From Smittium culicis (lineage: Eukaryota > Kickxellomycota > Harpellomycetes > Harpellales > Legeriomycetaceae): DNA of 64,000 bases. Positions within the stretch are counted from its first letter, which is position 1; each line of letters starts with the position of its first letter. The translations under genes and the position numbers were made by a program. Below, piece by piece: positions 46,101-57,511 of this stretch. The notes beneath the pieces are model-generated. The model had not been told where the DNA came from, ran no database searches, and saw only the letters and a list, made by a program, of their open reading frames with translations. The stretch is from positions 51,160 through 115,159 of the forward strand of contig LSSN01001346.1 of the NCBI GenBank assembly GCA_001970855.1. Reading direction: 5' to 3'.

Positions 46101-47239
46101 TAAAAAAATTTTTTTTAAAGTGGATTAAATCATTTTCATATTTCAAAGTGCGTGATATTGTTGTTTTATAATGATTTGGAACAATGTAAAAGTGGTTTAT
46201 ACATTGATAATTCATATATATATATATAATATATAATATTTAAGCAATATACCTATTAATCATGATAACAGATGTTCAGTTGCTATAAATCCAAGTTGTA
46301 GACCGAAATTTTAACTATTTATATTTAGAAATTTTTTTAGATAATTTAATGGCTTAGTGAGCTCTGGAGAGATAAATTCAACAATGGGCTTTTTTTCATA
46401 AAATGCTAAAAAAAAAAATCTTTTACTCATAATAAGTATGTCTAAAAAAAGTCTATATACATGAGTAAAAACTATAGGAAAGATGATAACACTTTCAATA
46501 AGGCTAATTTAAACGTATAGGGTTTGATTTAGGCAAAAGCGGAGTGAAAAGCGATTGATTTTAATTGTCCTAATATACCATTAAGAACACTTATCTCCTA
46601 TTTTATTGTTAACAGCAGAAAATCAAAGCAGCTAATTATATATGAAAGCATACAAGTAACTTACTCAAGGCTAGATATATAAACCAAAGCTTAGCCACCC
46701 ACCATGAGATGGCAATTTTTTTCAAAGTAATTACGGTTCCTATCTTTTCTTGTACTATTCCTATTCCTATTCCTAGTTTTTAAATACTTTATTTTATTTC
46801 TATTTTCTAATTTAAATAAAAAGCTTTACTCTAGCCCCTTACAGGGTGCATAATATATATATTTAAAAGAAATTGTATAGTTTATTTGAATTAACATAAT
46901 ATATTTTTTATATGATTATTAGTTTCAATGCCTAAATAAATCCTGGTAATGCTTATGGTCAAACCTCTTCTGCAAAATTTAGAGTTTAATTAAAATTAGT
47001 GAATTAAGACGTTTACCTCTCAATTTAATTGGATAGTTATATATTTTTGAATTTTAAGAAATATTTATCTATTGGATATTTTAAAAATCAACGAAAGTAT
47101 TTTAAAATTTTTTGAGAAAACTTGGCCCTTAAAATGGTTATTTAAATAAATATTCATTTTACTAAATTCGCTAAAAAATTAAGAAGTTGATTCTATTTTG
47201 ATTTATATTTATCAGTTTTTTTTTAAATAGCCGTAGTGA
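43125..47239. other. AT-rich gene-poor stretch
   Basis: No supportable gene. At 44243 the string TCAACCCTTTCAGGGGCGAT and at 46831 CTAGCCCCTTACAGGGTGC look like left ends of the TTAA-type MITE family; right ends are not clear. GTTGGC...GCCAAC at about 45509-45530 forms a short inverted repeat. A few copies of CCTATT lie near 46757-46785. Confidence 0.4.
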
Positions 47240-47261
47240 TATTTTTTTAGCTCCAATTTTA

Positions 47262-47402
47262 TTTTATTATATTTAAGAGAGGAGAAATATTATGTGTTAC
47301 CATCTTATTGGATAATAATAAAAGAAAAATTAAAAGCCAATAAAAAATAAGTACAATAAAATGAGCTAAAAAATTTTTTTATAAATAAATTTTAAAGTAC
47401 GC
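47262..47402 (+). repeat. Left inverted terminal repeat of the DIRS element
   Basis: It includes AAGAGAGGAGAAATATTATG, TCTTATTGGATAATA, AAGCCAATAAAAAATAA and AATAAAATGAGCTAA, all matched in order by the reverse complement of 51311-51442 with scattered mismatches. Confidence 0.88.
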
Positions 47403-47511
47403 CTATGTGAATTCCTTATCATACTTTCTTTCGCAAAGATACTCTACCAGCTAAAAGATTTTCCTAAATTTTCTTTTAAAAAATTTCATTTAAAACTTAT
47501 TTTATTCAAAC

Positions 47512-48326
47512 ATGATGGACCAAGAAGGTATCAATCAGGCACCCGTTAGCCAAGACCAGGTCAAAGAGCTGACAGAAATGATCAGGGAATTCCTCCGAGA
47601 GATGGAGCGCAACATCAAACGGGAAGATCAATATGTAACTAAAATGATCCCTTTGACTGAATTGGCTGTCTATCCAGAGCTTATTGAGGCTCTTACTATA
47701 ATCGAAGAAGAATCCTTCGCACACCGCTGACAGAAGAAGAAAGAAAATAGGCAATAAAGTCTTGCCCGAAAAGCAGTTCAATTAACTAACTGCCACCTCC
47801 ACTAATCGATTCAGTATCTACGGCAGTGAAGAAAACCGACACTGCCCTGCACGGGATTCAAGTCTCCTTATCATAGGCTAAACTTCCGATTGAATACTAC
47901 GTAAACCGCATAATCCAGAATAACCCAGTACTAACCACTGATAATCAACACATAGTCTTTTCCGACACCATCAGAGTTATTTAAGCTGAAGTGATTTCGA
48001 TGATTAAAAATGGAAGACTGGAAAATCTTCACAAGGGAATGGATCTTTCTGGTAAACCGCATCAGCTAATCGGATCGAAAAACAAACCTCTAATGGACCA
48101 GGAAAATCTGGATGCTCTGATCACCAGCAAGAAGCCAAAAAAACGCTCCAGAAACCGAAATCCCTTTCGCGGGCGCCAGAATATTAGTGCCCAAAACGGC
48201 ATTTACATCAAAGCTGCTCAGGCGCAAACCGCTGAATCTGCAAAAACACCTGTTGCTAGCAACAACCACCCGCAGCAATCAAATTTTCGCGGGAAAGAAC
48301 GCGGACGGGGAAAATGGTCTCAGTAG
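47512..48326 (+). pseudogene. Gag-like region of the DIRS element, broken
   Basis: It starts at an ATG (47512) with 72 codons to a stop at 47728, then continues in shifted frames, with the last open part at 47991-48326. The first part contains TELAVYPELIEAL; the last contains PFRGRQNISAQ and NFRGKERGRGKWSQ, an Arg/Gly-rich tail as found in DIRS gag proteins just before the RT frame. At least two frame disruptions separate the two parts. Confidence 0.7.
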
Positions 48327-49917
48327 ATCCGCCAAAAGGGCATCCAGATGGGGGAAGCCTAGAAATTTTTCAACCTGCGTGGAACATACTGAAGAACAGG
48401 GACTGGGTCCGAAACATTGTCGAGAAGGAGTTTAGGATCCCATTCAGAAAACCAGAATCGAGCAGCAAGGAATACGAGGAGAATCAAAAAGGTCTTTTTG
48501 TAGAGCAGGGCCACTTGAACGGCCGAAAAAAGACCAAGATTGACCCCACTATACACAATTACCTGAATGTTTCGACAAGGAGTCAGCAACATCCACTAAA
48601 ATCAATTATGTTCTAGCCGCATCAGTTGAAGCTGCATCCAATATGAAATAAGAGTAAAATTAGTTCTGATGCTTGATGGATCCTGAAGAACGAAGTATCT
48701 GCGCTTCTATGAAAGAAAGCCATAAATGAGGTCAGATATCGAGGTCCGAGATTCTAAAAAAACCTCTTTGTCATCCTAAAGAAAACAGGAGGACTCAGAA
48801 TTGACTTGTACCTGAGGAAAATGAATATGCATGTAGAACCGATCAATTTTTTAATGTAAAGGATGGAGTGATATTCAGGATGGCTCGGAGGAAGGAATTC
48901 ATGACATAAATTGATATATAAGATACATTAATGCATATCCTGATCCAAAAGACGTGCAAGAATTATCTACGGTTATATTTAAACAGAAAATCTTACCAGT
49001 TCCGCGTGCATCAGTTTGGACTATCAACCAGCCCCCTCACTTTAACTAAAGTCTTACGACCAATTATGACTTGGGCTCGATCACACAGCATGCGATTCTC
49101 AGCGTACTTAGATGACCTGTTAATATTAGGAGAATCCAGGGAGATATTCAGAACGAAAACAATCAGAATTTAATCCAATCTGCTCGAGCCTGGGTACAAA
49201 ATAAAGTAATAGAAATCTTTGATAACACTGAAACATGAAATTGAGCATTTGTGTATTCATATTAACACGCAGTAAATTACACTGGAAGTTCCCAAATTCA
49301 AGGCAACGAAACTGCACCGGGAGGCCTGCAAGCTATTGAATATAGATCCAAACTTCATTTAAAGGGTTAGAGAGGTTCATATGGAAAGCACATGCAATGT
49401 CAGTGGCTCTTCTCTATGGAGGCTTAATGTTACGAAGGATATTAGAGCTAAAGAACACTGCACTATATACAGTGAAATCCGGAATCTGAAAGTCTGGAAG
49501 GAGCAACTAAACAAATGTAATTAGCAGCCATTTCTTCCAAAAATTCAGATACTCGAAATATTTTCAGATTCTAGCGACAATGAACTGAGGTAATAGTTGC
49601 GTCAAACCCCTATTCAAAGATATGAAATCCACATGAGGCACTGATTCACATCAATTCAAAGGAGTTACTGGCTATCTTATTTGCGCTACATCTCAACGAG
49701 GAAATATGGCGATCAGTAATTGTATATTCCTACAACACAACAACCCTTGCTTATGTTAGGAAATTTTGAGGCACTAATCAAGCAAAGCTTCAGAAAATCG
49801 CGGAAAATATTTGGACACATTTAATGATAACCAACAGTCACCCCAAGGTAACTTACGTGCCATCAGTTCTGAACCCTGCTGATGCCCCGAGCCGTCTAAC
49901 AGAGCAAAAAGAATTTT
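48314..49917 (+). pseudogene. Reverse transcriptase/RNase H region of the DIRS element, broken
   Basis: Recognisable pieces in order: an N-terminal block near 48350-48480; FRVHQFGLSTSPLTLTKVLRP at about 49000-49060; the catalytic box YLDDLLILG at about 49098-49130; an RNase H-side block ELLAILFALHLNEE near 49660-49710; and YVPSVLNPADAPSRL near 49855-49905, a DIRS RNase H hallmark. In-frame stops and shifts occur throughout, so no functional enzyme is encoded. Confidence 0.8.
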
Positions 49918-50149
49918 AAATATAGGACCAAAAATTTACGACGCTGAAAGCTATGCTCTGCCCGCACGTCGTCAACCTGCTCGATTACTACAGCTGGTTC
50001 CCGGATACCAGAGCAACAGGGATCAACTCGATGTCGTTCAACTGAAATGGATCGAAGAGCTCATACGCTTGCCCGCCATGGAGCCTAATCTCGCAAGTGG
50101 TTAAGAAGGACAGTCTGGAACGACTGCCAGTAACTCTGATCGCTCATCT

Positions 50150-51289
50150 ATGGAAATCAGCAATATGTTTCCTCAACCTTATGAAATTATCAATATCCCA
50201 ACCGCTTCTGCTTTAGACGACAATAATTCCCGACCCCAAAAGCGGAAAATCGCCGTTAACAGAGAACAAGCACTAGAGTCTGATGGCTTGGCGGATCAGC
50301 GGCGTGTACTCCAAGAGCAAGATTTGTCATATCTTTCCATTGACATTGCCTTTTCAAAATAACGATGTATCTAGTGTAAATCCAGGCAATATCATGTCAA
50401 ACAACGCTTTCTAGATTGGAGAACCAGCAATAAAATCACCTCCGCGATATCAGCACCGCAAGTAGTCAACTACCTTGCCGAAATATACCGAGAAATTAAT
50501 TTAAAGGTGACCACAATTCGGGCCTATAAAGTGCCCTTTTGATGCTCGTTGATAATCCTGACGCACTAGAAAGAAAAGAAACGTTAAAGAATTTTTTTTC
50601 TGTTCTATACGACGCCTCAATAACATCCTTTATGAAGCCTTCAATTGATATAACACCATTTATAATAATTTTTCGCGACTGGGTTAACGCAGCGGAGCTC
50701 TCCGACAAGAACTTAACTTTGAATTTATGCTGTATACTAGCTGTTACAGAATTCCTAAGAGCATCAGACATATACTGCATAGATGACTCTAAGACGGTAA
50801 TTGCTCAAGGGATATTAAACTTAGAAATTATAGCCCCAAAGAAGAAGAAATGGACGTCCAGTCATTCGTACTTGCCAAACCAGTAAAAAAACTGATCAAA
50901 TTTTATTCCCAGTTTATACCTACGAGGTATATAAAAAATCGATTGCTCAAAATCCATGCGCGAGCCAACATGTCAACAAAAGTTAAATTATAATCAATAT
51001 AATATTAAGATACATAAAGGACCATTCGAAGAAATCCACGGTTGACATAATTACCCGCTATATACACTCGCTTTTGGGACTGATAAGCCGCCCACAGAAC
51101 ACCCCAATACCTAAGGCACGCGCGATTGGGGCAACTCTTGCATCATCTGCAGAAGTTTCGGCTATGTCTCCTCTCTTAAATATAATGTTATTATTGTTCG
51201 AGCTCTTTAGGACGAAAATCAATATATATTATATGAGGAGAGGAGAAATATTAATTCCTGCCTGCTCTTTACGATTTAATTTTGCTTAA
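50150..51289 (+). pseudogene. Tyrosine recombinase region of the DIRS element, broken
   Basis: A SAM-like N-terminal piece (VNYLAEIYREINLKVTTIRAYK) lies near 50460-50530, then, after a frameshift, a 115-codon frame at 50539-50886 with CCILAVTEFLRASDI, matching the box that carries the first catalytic Arg of DIRS recombinases. Further on, 51074-51160 has KARAIGATLASSAEVSA, resembling the H-x-x-R box with its His replaced. A final catalytic Tyr is not clear. Stops break the frame between the parts. Confidence 0.72.
51163..51252 (+). repeat. Internal complementary region of the DIRS element
   Basis: The left half (ATGTCTCCTCTCTTAAATAT) is the reverse complement of the element's left end (ATATTTAAGAGAGGAG...). 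The right half (GAGCTCTTTAG through TATATGAGGAGAGGAG) is the reverse complement of the right end at 51429-51479. It thus reads across the junction that a circular element would have. Confidence 0.88.
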
Positions 51290-51310
51290 AGATGATTAAA
51301 TTATTAAATA

Positions 51311-51479
51311 AGCGCACTTTACAATTTATTTATTAAAAAATTTATTAGCTCATTTTATTGCATTTATTTTTTATTGGCTTATAATCTTTCGTTTAGTATT
51401 ATCCAATAAGGTGATAAAACTTATTATGTCTCCTCTCCTCATATAATATATATTGATCTTCACTCTAAAGAGCTCGAAC
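51311..51479 (-). repeat. Right inverted terminal repeat and outer end of the DIRS element
   Basis: 51311-51442 is the inverted partner of the left terminal repeat; 51429-51479 additionally pairs with the internal complementary region, forming a long near-perfect inverted repeat with 51197-51247. Confidence 0.85.
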
Positions 51480-51490
51480 ATTAATAACAG

Positions 51491-53795
51491 TTAGTATTTT
51501 GATTATATTGGACACTAAACGAATTATTGATTATAAAAATTTTAAATTTTGTATTCATTTAATAATATTGATATAGTCTTTTATAGACTATTTAAATTTT
51601 TGAGCCTGTTTTTATTTTTCAAGCTAATTGCGGTCGTTATGGCCATTTTCGTTACAAGTCGTGCAAGTTGGATTTTATTTTCGCATTAAAATATTAAAAA
51701 TAAATATAAATATATTAAAAAAGGAATTGATTATGGATTATTAATTTATTTAAATATATAAAATATAATGTAAGGGATTGGTATTCATGGATTTATTATT
51801 AAAATTATATAAGAGATTGAAGTTATTGAAAATGAGACAAGGACAAGAATATGAGATTTGAAGATAAGTGTTGTATAGCTTTGCCATTTCAGGGAGATGG
51901 CTAAGCTCAGGTTTATATATCTCTTTTTTATGGATATAATTCTAGGGCTTGTTATGTCTATCAGAAAACTACTGATTGTTATAACAATGTGGAGGTTAAT
52001 CAGCTTACTTATTGGCCCATTTGAACAATTGAAAGTCGATCCCATTACATATAATAATAAAAAATATAGAATGATTTGGTAAAAAACATTTATATGTGTT
52101 ATAGATGGTACTGCGAAAATTGAAAAATAATTCAATTCAATAACTGAATTATGCTATGCAAGGGAAAACAATAACTTTATAACTAATCTTGAAGTTTTAT
52201 GACATTTAAATGATTAGAGTAATCAATTTTAAGGGGTTGAATTATATTCAAGCTTTTAGAAAATTTATTGAATCGATACGAATCAACTTTATGATTTTTC
52301 GAAAAACTGATACATCCTAAAATCAACTTTGGAGTACACTTAGGTAATTCAAAGAAAAAATCCCGAAGCTTCACGAATTTTTTTTAGATATTGCTAGTGC
52401 GTTTTTTAAAACCGAGAAAAGATTTTTAAATATGAATACAAAGCCTTGTAATATGTTAAATAAAGTAATATTAGTAGACAATAAATAATAAAACAAAATT
52501 AAAATAGAAAAGAAATATTACACCAATCAGAAAACTAGCCATAGAAAGAAAGAAAGAAAGAAAGAAAAACTTATAATTAACTTATTTTATCCACCAAACG
52601 ATTAGAGTTGGTTCATTTATATTAGCAGAAAAAAATTTTTAATTATATTTTTACACGCGCAAAAAAAAAAAACTAAATTAAGTTATGGTAAAAATCCCTT
52701 TATCTTGTTTTTTTTTTAATCCGCTTATCTTTATATATCATTTTATCTACTTTTTTTTTTATTTAGCTGTTAGATTTCATGAGCTGTGCATTTCCTACTC
52801 TGAAAAACTTATTGATATCGTTCGAAATTACACGGTAGTATTTATTCTCTACATAGCTTTTTACCATCATTTTTTATCGAAAATTAGACAAACCTTGGTT
52901 TATATTATCACTCGAACTGCAAATCAAAAAAAAAAATTAGCAAAAGGACTAGATAGTTAAATAAATAATATCAAATCCAACCATAGAGTAAAAATATTAC
53001 TTTCTAATAAAATACGAATTATGAGATGTTATTATCTACAGCGCAGCTTTTTCTAATGCATTTTTATTGAAATTCAGTAAATATTTCCATTAGAGGTCAT
53101 GTTATAAATTAAAGGAGTATGGGTTTATCTATTAAGCATAAAATTAATAAGCCATTATTAGTAAAAATAGCTGCTAGTAAAAAATGCTAAATCTAATTTT
53201 ATCTGACTCGTGATTAAAATCATTTGAACACATCAGGTTATTTTTAATTTGCAAAATATTATTAAAAAAGATTCCGAATGTAACTCATTTCTGAGAATAT
53301 AAGCACAGTCTTTTTTTTTATAAAGGATATTATTAAAATTTTAATAACTTATAAATATAACATAAAACTACAATGTGCTAAAAAAACAATAAAATTAAGA
53401 TCATCTGGCGGTCTATTGCCTTCTTACCATGATGGAATTAGAGCTATTGTATAAGGAAGGTAGTTACCAAGATATACGGATAGGAAAAAAATAATAAAAT
53501 TCAGTTATTTCATAATAACCAGTAAAAAAAAACTATTCTATCGCCAATAAGAAATGCTTAGATAATTGCATAATATCTGATACTTTTTGATTTAGCTCGA
53601 GGAATTTGGAAACTAGTCGTGCATTCGATATGGGCGAGTTATTTCTTAATTCTCAACGAATTCCTTATTCAAAATTAAAGTCCTAAATAACTGTTATTTC
53701 GAATTAATGAAGTTGCTATTTAAAAACTTGGTTATTTCGAAATTATAAGAATTTTTAATACTTATTGGCAAAGAACAGAAAATTGCTTTGACCTT
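51491..53795. other. AT-rich stretch, short AAAG microsatellite
   Basis: A run of about six GAAA units lies at 52548-52567. A short frame near 53400-53490 (with DHLAVY) faintly recalls the DIRS gag start but is too short to call. No gene is seen. Confidence 0.4.
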
Positions 53796-53990
53796 GTATC
53801 CCTTTCCCGGACGATAGACATATTATGATCTACAAAATATAACCAAATTATTCAATAAAAATAACATAACTCCAAAACTCTACTAATCATTAGCTTGCTT
53901 TAGAGTAGCATCAAATAAATAATCTAATTTTAAATTGCTGTGAATCACTAGATTCATTTTTTTAAAGAGCGTTTAATGATAGAGGACTAT
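53796..53990. mobile_element. TTAA-type MITE, copy E (about 195 bp)
   Basis: Left end GTATCCCTTTCCCGGACGAT. The interior shares TAGAGTAGCATCAAATAA and AATTGCTG.GAATCA with copy F. The right end (AAAGAGCGTTTAATGATAGAGGACTA) is degraded. It aligns with copy F along its whole length. Confidence 0.6.
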
Positions 53991-54918
53991 ATAAGAAATT
54001 AAAAAAATAAGTCTAAATATATTTAACTTTTAAACATGTGTCAGCTGGTTAATGTATAAAATGTCCTTAATTATGAAAATCATCAACCAAATAACTTTAG
54101 AAGAAATAAATATCGAGAATATCCATATTAAAGTCTTTGAGTATTCTGATTTCTACTAAAGTGTTAAAATATAATCAAAAGTATCTAAAATAATTACATA
54201 TTTACAATTATATACAACTCTTTCCGCGGAAGTAATACATTTTTTGTCTTGTTAATATAACCAACACATCTTTATAATAATATTTTAGCTTTTAGGCTCA
54301 TTATAATATATTCTTAGTGTATAATAATAGCAAATAGAACGTATACTTTTTTATCATAAAATAATCATTAAGCCCGTTTTTTTTAGTATGTTGAACGGGA
54401 TATGACTATTAAGGGAGAAATAGAAATTCATGTATATGGCAGAGGTGAAATATTTTTGATACAATGAGCTTATTCTTTTTCGGTATGTACATAATTTTAT
54501 GTTCAGAGTGAATTAAGCATTTTTATTTTCCAACAAACGGAAGCGAAATTTTTATTTCCAAATATAGAGTTTATTCGAAATAGGTTGGTATATTTGAGAT
54601 AAAATAGGTATTTATAAATAGGTCTAGCTATCATAGGTTACTAGACATGTTTCCAATAAATCATAATTATTACAAAATAATCAGGTTTAAAAAGCCAAGT
54701 ACACATACTTTAATTAATTACGTTGAAAAAATATAATCAAATTACTTATTTCCGAAATATGCAAGTTATTTCAAAATCCCCAATAGGAAAAAAATTTTTT
54801 TACAGGTTATTGCGAAAAAACAGAATTTTATTAGTTTTTTCCTATTCATATATCTTAATAAATATCTTCATTATATAATAGCTCTATTTTATCAAATAAA
54901 AGTATATATGGGGGATTC
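53991..54918. other. AT-rich stretch without a supported gene
   Basis: No gene, RNA gene or clear repeat. Confidence 0.45.
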
Positions 54919-55175
54919 TGAACGAAGAGAGCACTTTGTTGCAGTATAATATTATTGGCTTGGACAATAAAAAATGTAAATATTATTGGCGGCATTGAAA
55001 AGGCATTTCGTTTTTTATATTTAATCTTTTTATTATGAAATTATAATTTGCTAAAAAAAAGCGCATATTCAAGTCATTATCTATATTTTTTTAATTCAAA
55101 TTTATGCACTGTAACACTTATCACTATAAAATGACTCCTTCATAAAGAATCTCCCATATCGTTAAGATTATAAAG
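54919..55175. repeat. Dispersed repeat, copy 2 (partner at 3.78 kb)
   Basis: It starts TGAACGAAGAGAGCACTTTG, contains two ATTATTGGC boxes and later CTTCATAAAGAATCTCCCAT, in the same order as the stretch at 3779-4205. It is about 170 bp shorter in the middle. Confidence 0.55.
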
Positions 55176-56926
55176 ATGATAAAAATATTGAGTAAAAAAC
55201 AGTAGCAAATCAAAAAATATGGAGGATCCTTAGGGCGAGAGAAATAATTTTTATACTTTAATTCTATTTGTTAGAATTTTATGGTCGATTTATTACCTAA
55301 ACCAATTTATCAATCAGATCGTAAATTTTAATCGAGTTTAAAGCCCAAATAATAGCTGAAGCGAAGGAAAAATTTAATAGAAAAAGTTCTGCTCCTCATA
55401 AGAATCTCGGATCATATTAATATTATGCACCAAAAAAGAGTGAACATAGCCTTCAAAGAAAACATAATCGATGACTTATATAATAGGTATTAATCTAAAT
55501 AATACCAATATTCATTTATATTCATTATTATCCCTTGTAAATTTAGCGGATCTATAAATAGGTTTTAAAAATACCAATTTTTAGCATAAAAATGTTATGT
55601 TTTTTATTTTTTATAAATCAAAAATCATAGAAAATAAATTTGAACTGCAAATTCTAGTGCCTTTATTTTATTAATAAAAACACAGATAAAAAAAAAGCAT
55701 ACCTTTTCGTATCCGAAGTATCTTTGTCGAAGTTATCACTTTACTCTGCCAATATTTTAAAAAAATTTCTATTTTTTTATTTGGTTCATAGGTACAATAT
55801 GCATTTAAACGTAAAATTAAAGAGTCTGTATATATATTTTATTAATAAGTGTAATATTAAAATATTTACGCTTTTTTTAGTCTCATTTAAAAAAGCTTTT
55901 TTCAATATCATAATCATGAAACCCTAGTATAAAATTGCGACTATAAAGTAAAAAATAATAGTCATAAAAAGTATAGTATCGTAAATATAATAGATGTAAT
56001 AGGTAAAAATAGCTCATAATAACCATCTTGAATAAAAAAAGTATAAAGCGTTTATAGTTCTTTGTAACTGAATCACAAGTTACACTTTTTTTCCAAAGTA
56101 AAAAAAGCTATTTCATTTTATATATGTTGCATAGGAAGTATTAGTGTGATTTCTTACAAATCAGATTTATACTAAGGAATACTTTTTAGTCTATAGAACC
56201 GTAAATCCTTTTTGTCATCAGATTTGTCTACGGCATCTAGAAAATTTTCTAATTTTGATTTACCCATGATTAATTATAGTAGAATTTTGTATACTGAAAA
56301 ATTTATCCATTTAACTTTGAGAGAGTTAAACTTTAAAATTTAATTATTTTTAGCTTTGTATTTATATGTGATTCTTAGGATAAAAGTACTATTTATAGCT
56401 TAGAATTTTATGTTATTAGTATCTAGGAGATTTAACTAGCTTAACTGTATAATTCATTTGATATTATATACTAATTTAGCTTTTACCATAATTAAACAAT
56501 TAACGACGGAAATTTTTGATAAATAGTGTTTCGATCCTCTCAAAAACCTAGCATACAGGATATTTTCAAGGATAGAGGAGCTTTATTTCCTTGTAATTTT
56601 ACTAAATGTAATTATTTTGCGGTATTATTGTCTAAGATATTTAGCCCATTTGATAATATATTCTAATTGAATTTTAAAAAAAAACAAAATTTGATGCCAA
56701 GTAAGAATTTAATAGAAAAAGTTCCGCTCCTCAAAAGAGTCTCAAATATACAAAGAATAACTTATATAATTCGTACAAGTGAATTGGAATACATTAGTGA
56801 GTTTATTATTAGATTGACAAATCATATTCCGTTATTTAAACTTTAGCATCTTAGAAAATATATTGGCATGAAAATGTAACGAAAATCAAAAAAAAAAAAT
56901 TGCATTTGAAAATTTTATAATTCAAC
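55176..56926. other. AT-rich stretch with a locally repeated string
   Basis: AATTTAATAGAAAAAGTTC(T/C)GCTCCTCA occurs at about 55371-55398 and again at about 56707-56734, followed in both by a GAAT/GAGT-CTC string, so at least one more old repeat is present. No gene is seen. Confidence 0.4.
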
Positions 56927-57123
56927 TAGACCTTTTGTAGATGGTAGACTGTTTTTGAGCTACTAAATATAATCAAATGCATTCAATAGATTTAAAATAA
57001 TTCCGAGACACATTTAATTATTCGTTTATAATAGAGTAGCATCAAATAATAGATTTGAAATATAAATTACTGGAGAATCATTAAATTCAATTTTTTAAAG
57101 ACTGTTGGACGGGAAAGTGCTAA
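56927..57123. mobile_element. TTAA-type MITE, copy F (197 bp)
   Basis: Left end TAGACCTTTTGTAGATGGTAG with GTTTTTGAGCTACTAAATAT just inside; right end AAAGACTGTTGGACGGGAAAGTGCTAA. The right terminal string is almost the same as in copy C (GTTGGACGGAAAAGGGTTAA). Confidence 0.68.
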
Positions 57124-57511
57124 ATAAAATATAATAGTATTAATTTGGCTGATATATTTTTAATAATAATTTTTTGGTTTGAAAGTTTCAGTTAAACCTG
57201 GAACATATAAATTTGCTATTTTGCTATAAGATTGATAAAAGATTAACCCAAATAAATAAACTTATTTTTTAAATAGTTCTATAAAACAAAGATTTCACGC
57301 TTAAATTCTTTACAATAAAAAGAAGTCAAAGTATTCAATATATCAAAGGCATTATTTTCATTAAAAGCATCAAATTACATCATCAGGCACTAAAAAATTA
57401 ACGGACCATTCTTTAAACTTTAATTTAAACTTTAAATATTGGCTGGTATAAACTCCACATTCAGTGTTTTTGAATTCATTATTTATACACTTGTGAAAAA
57501 ATCAGCTTAAA
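57124..57511. other. Upstream region of the mucin-like gene
   Basis: AT-rich; presumably promoter and 5' UTR of the next gene. No distinct element is seen. Confidence 0.4.

Larger units (their letters stand above)
47240..51490 (+). mobile_element. DIRS-type tyrosine-recombinase retrotransposon, decayed
   Basis: About 4.25 kb with inverted terminal repeats (47262-47402 and 51311-51442), an internal complementary region (51163-51252) that matches both outer ends in reverse, and in order a gag-like region, RT/RNase H and a tyrosine recombinase. This arrangement defines DIRS elements. All three reading regions are broken by stops and frameshifts, so it is a dead copy. Exact ends are uncertain by about 10 bp; no target duplication is evident, as expected for tyrosine-recombinase insertion. 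Confidence 0.88.
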
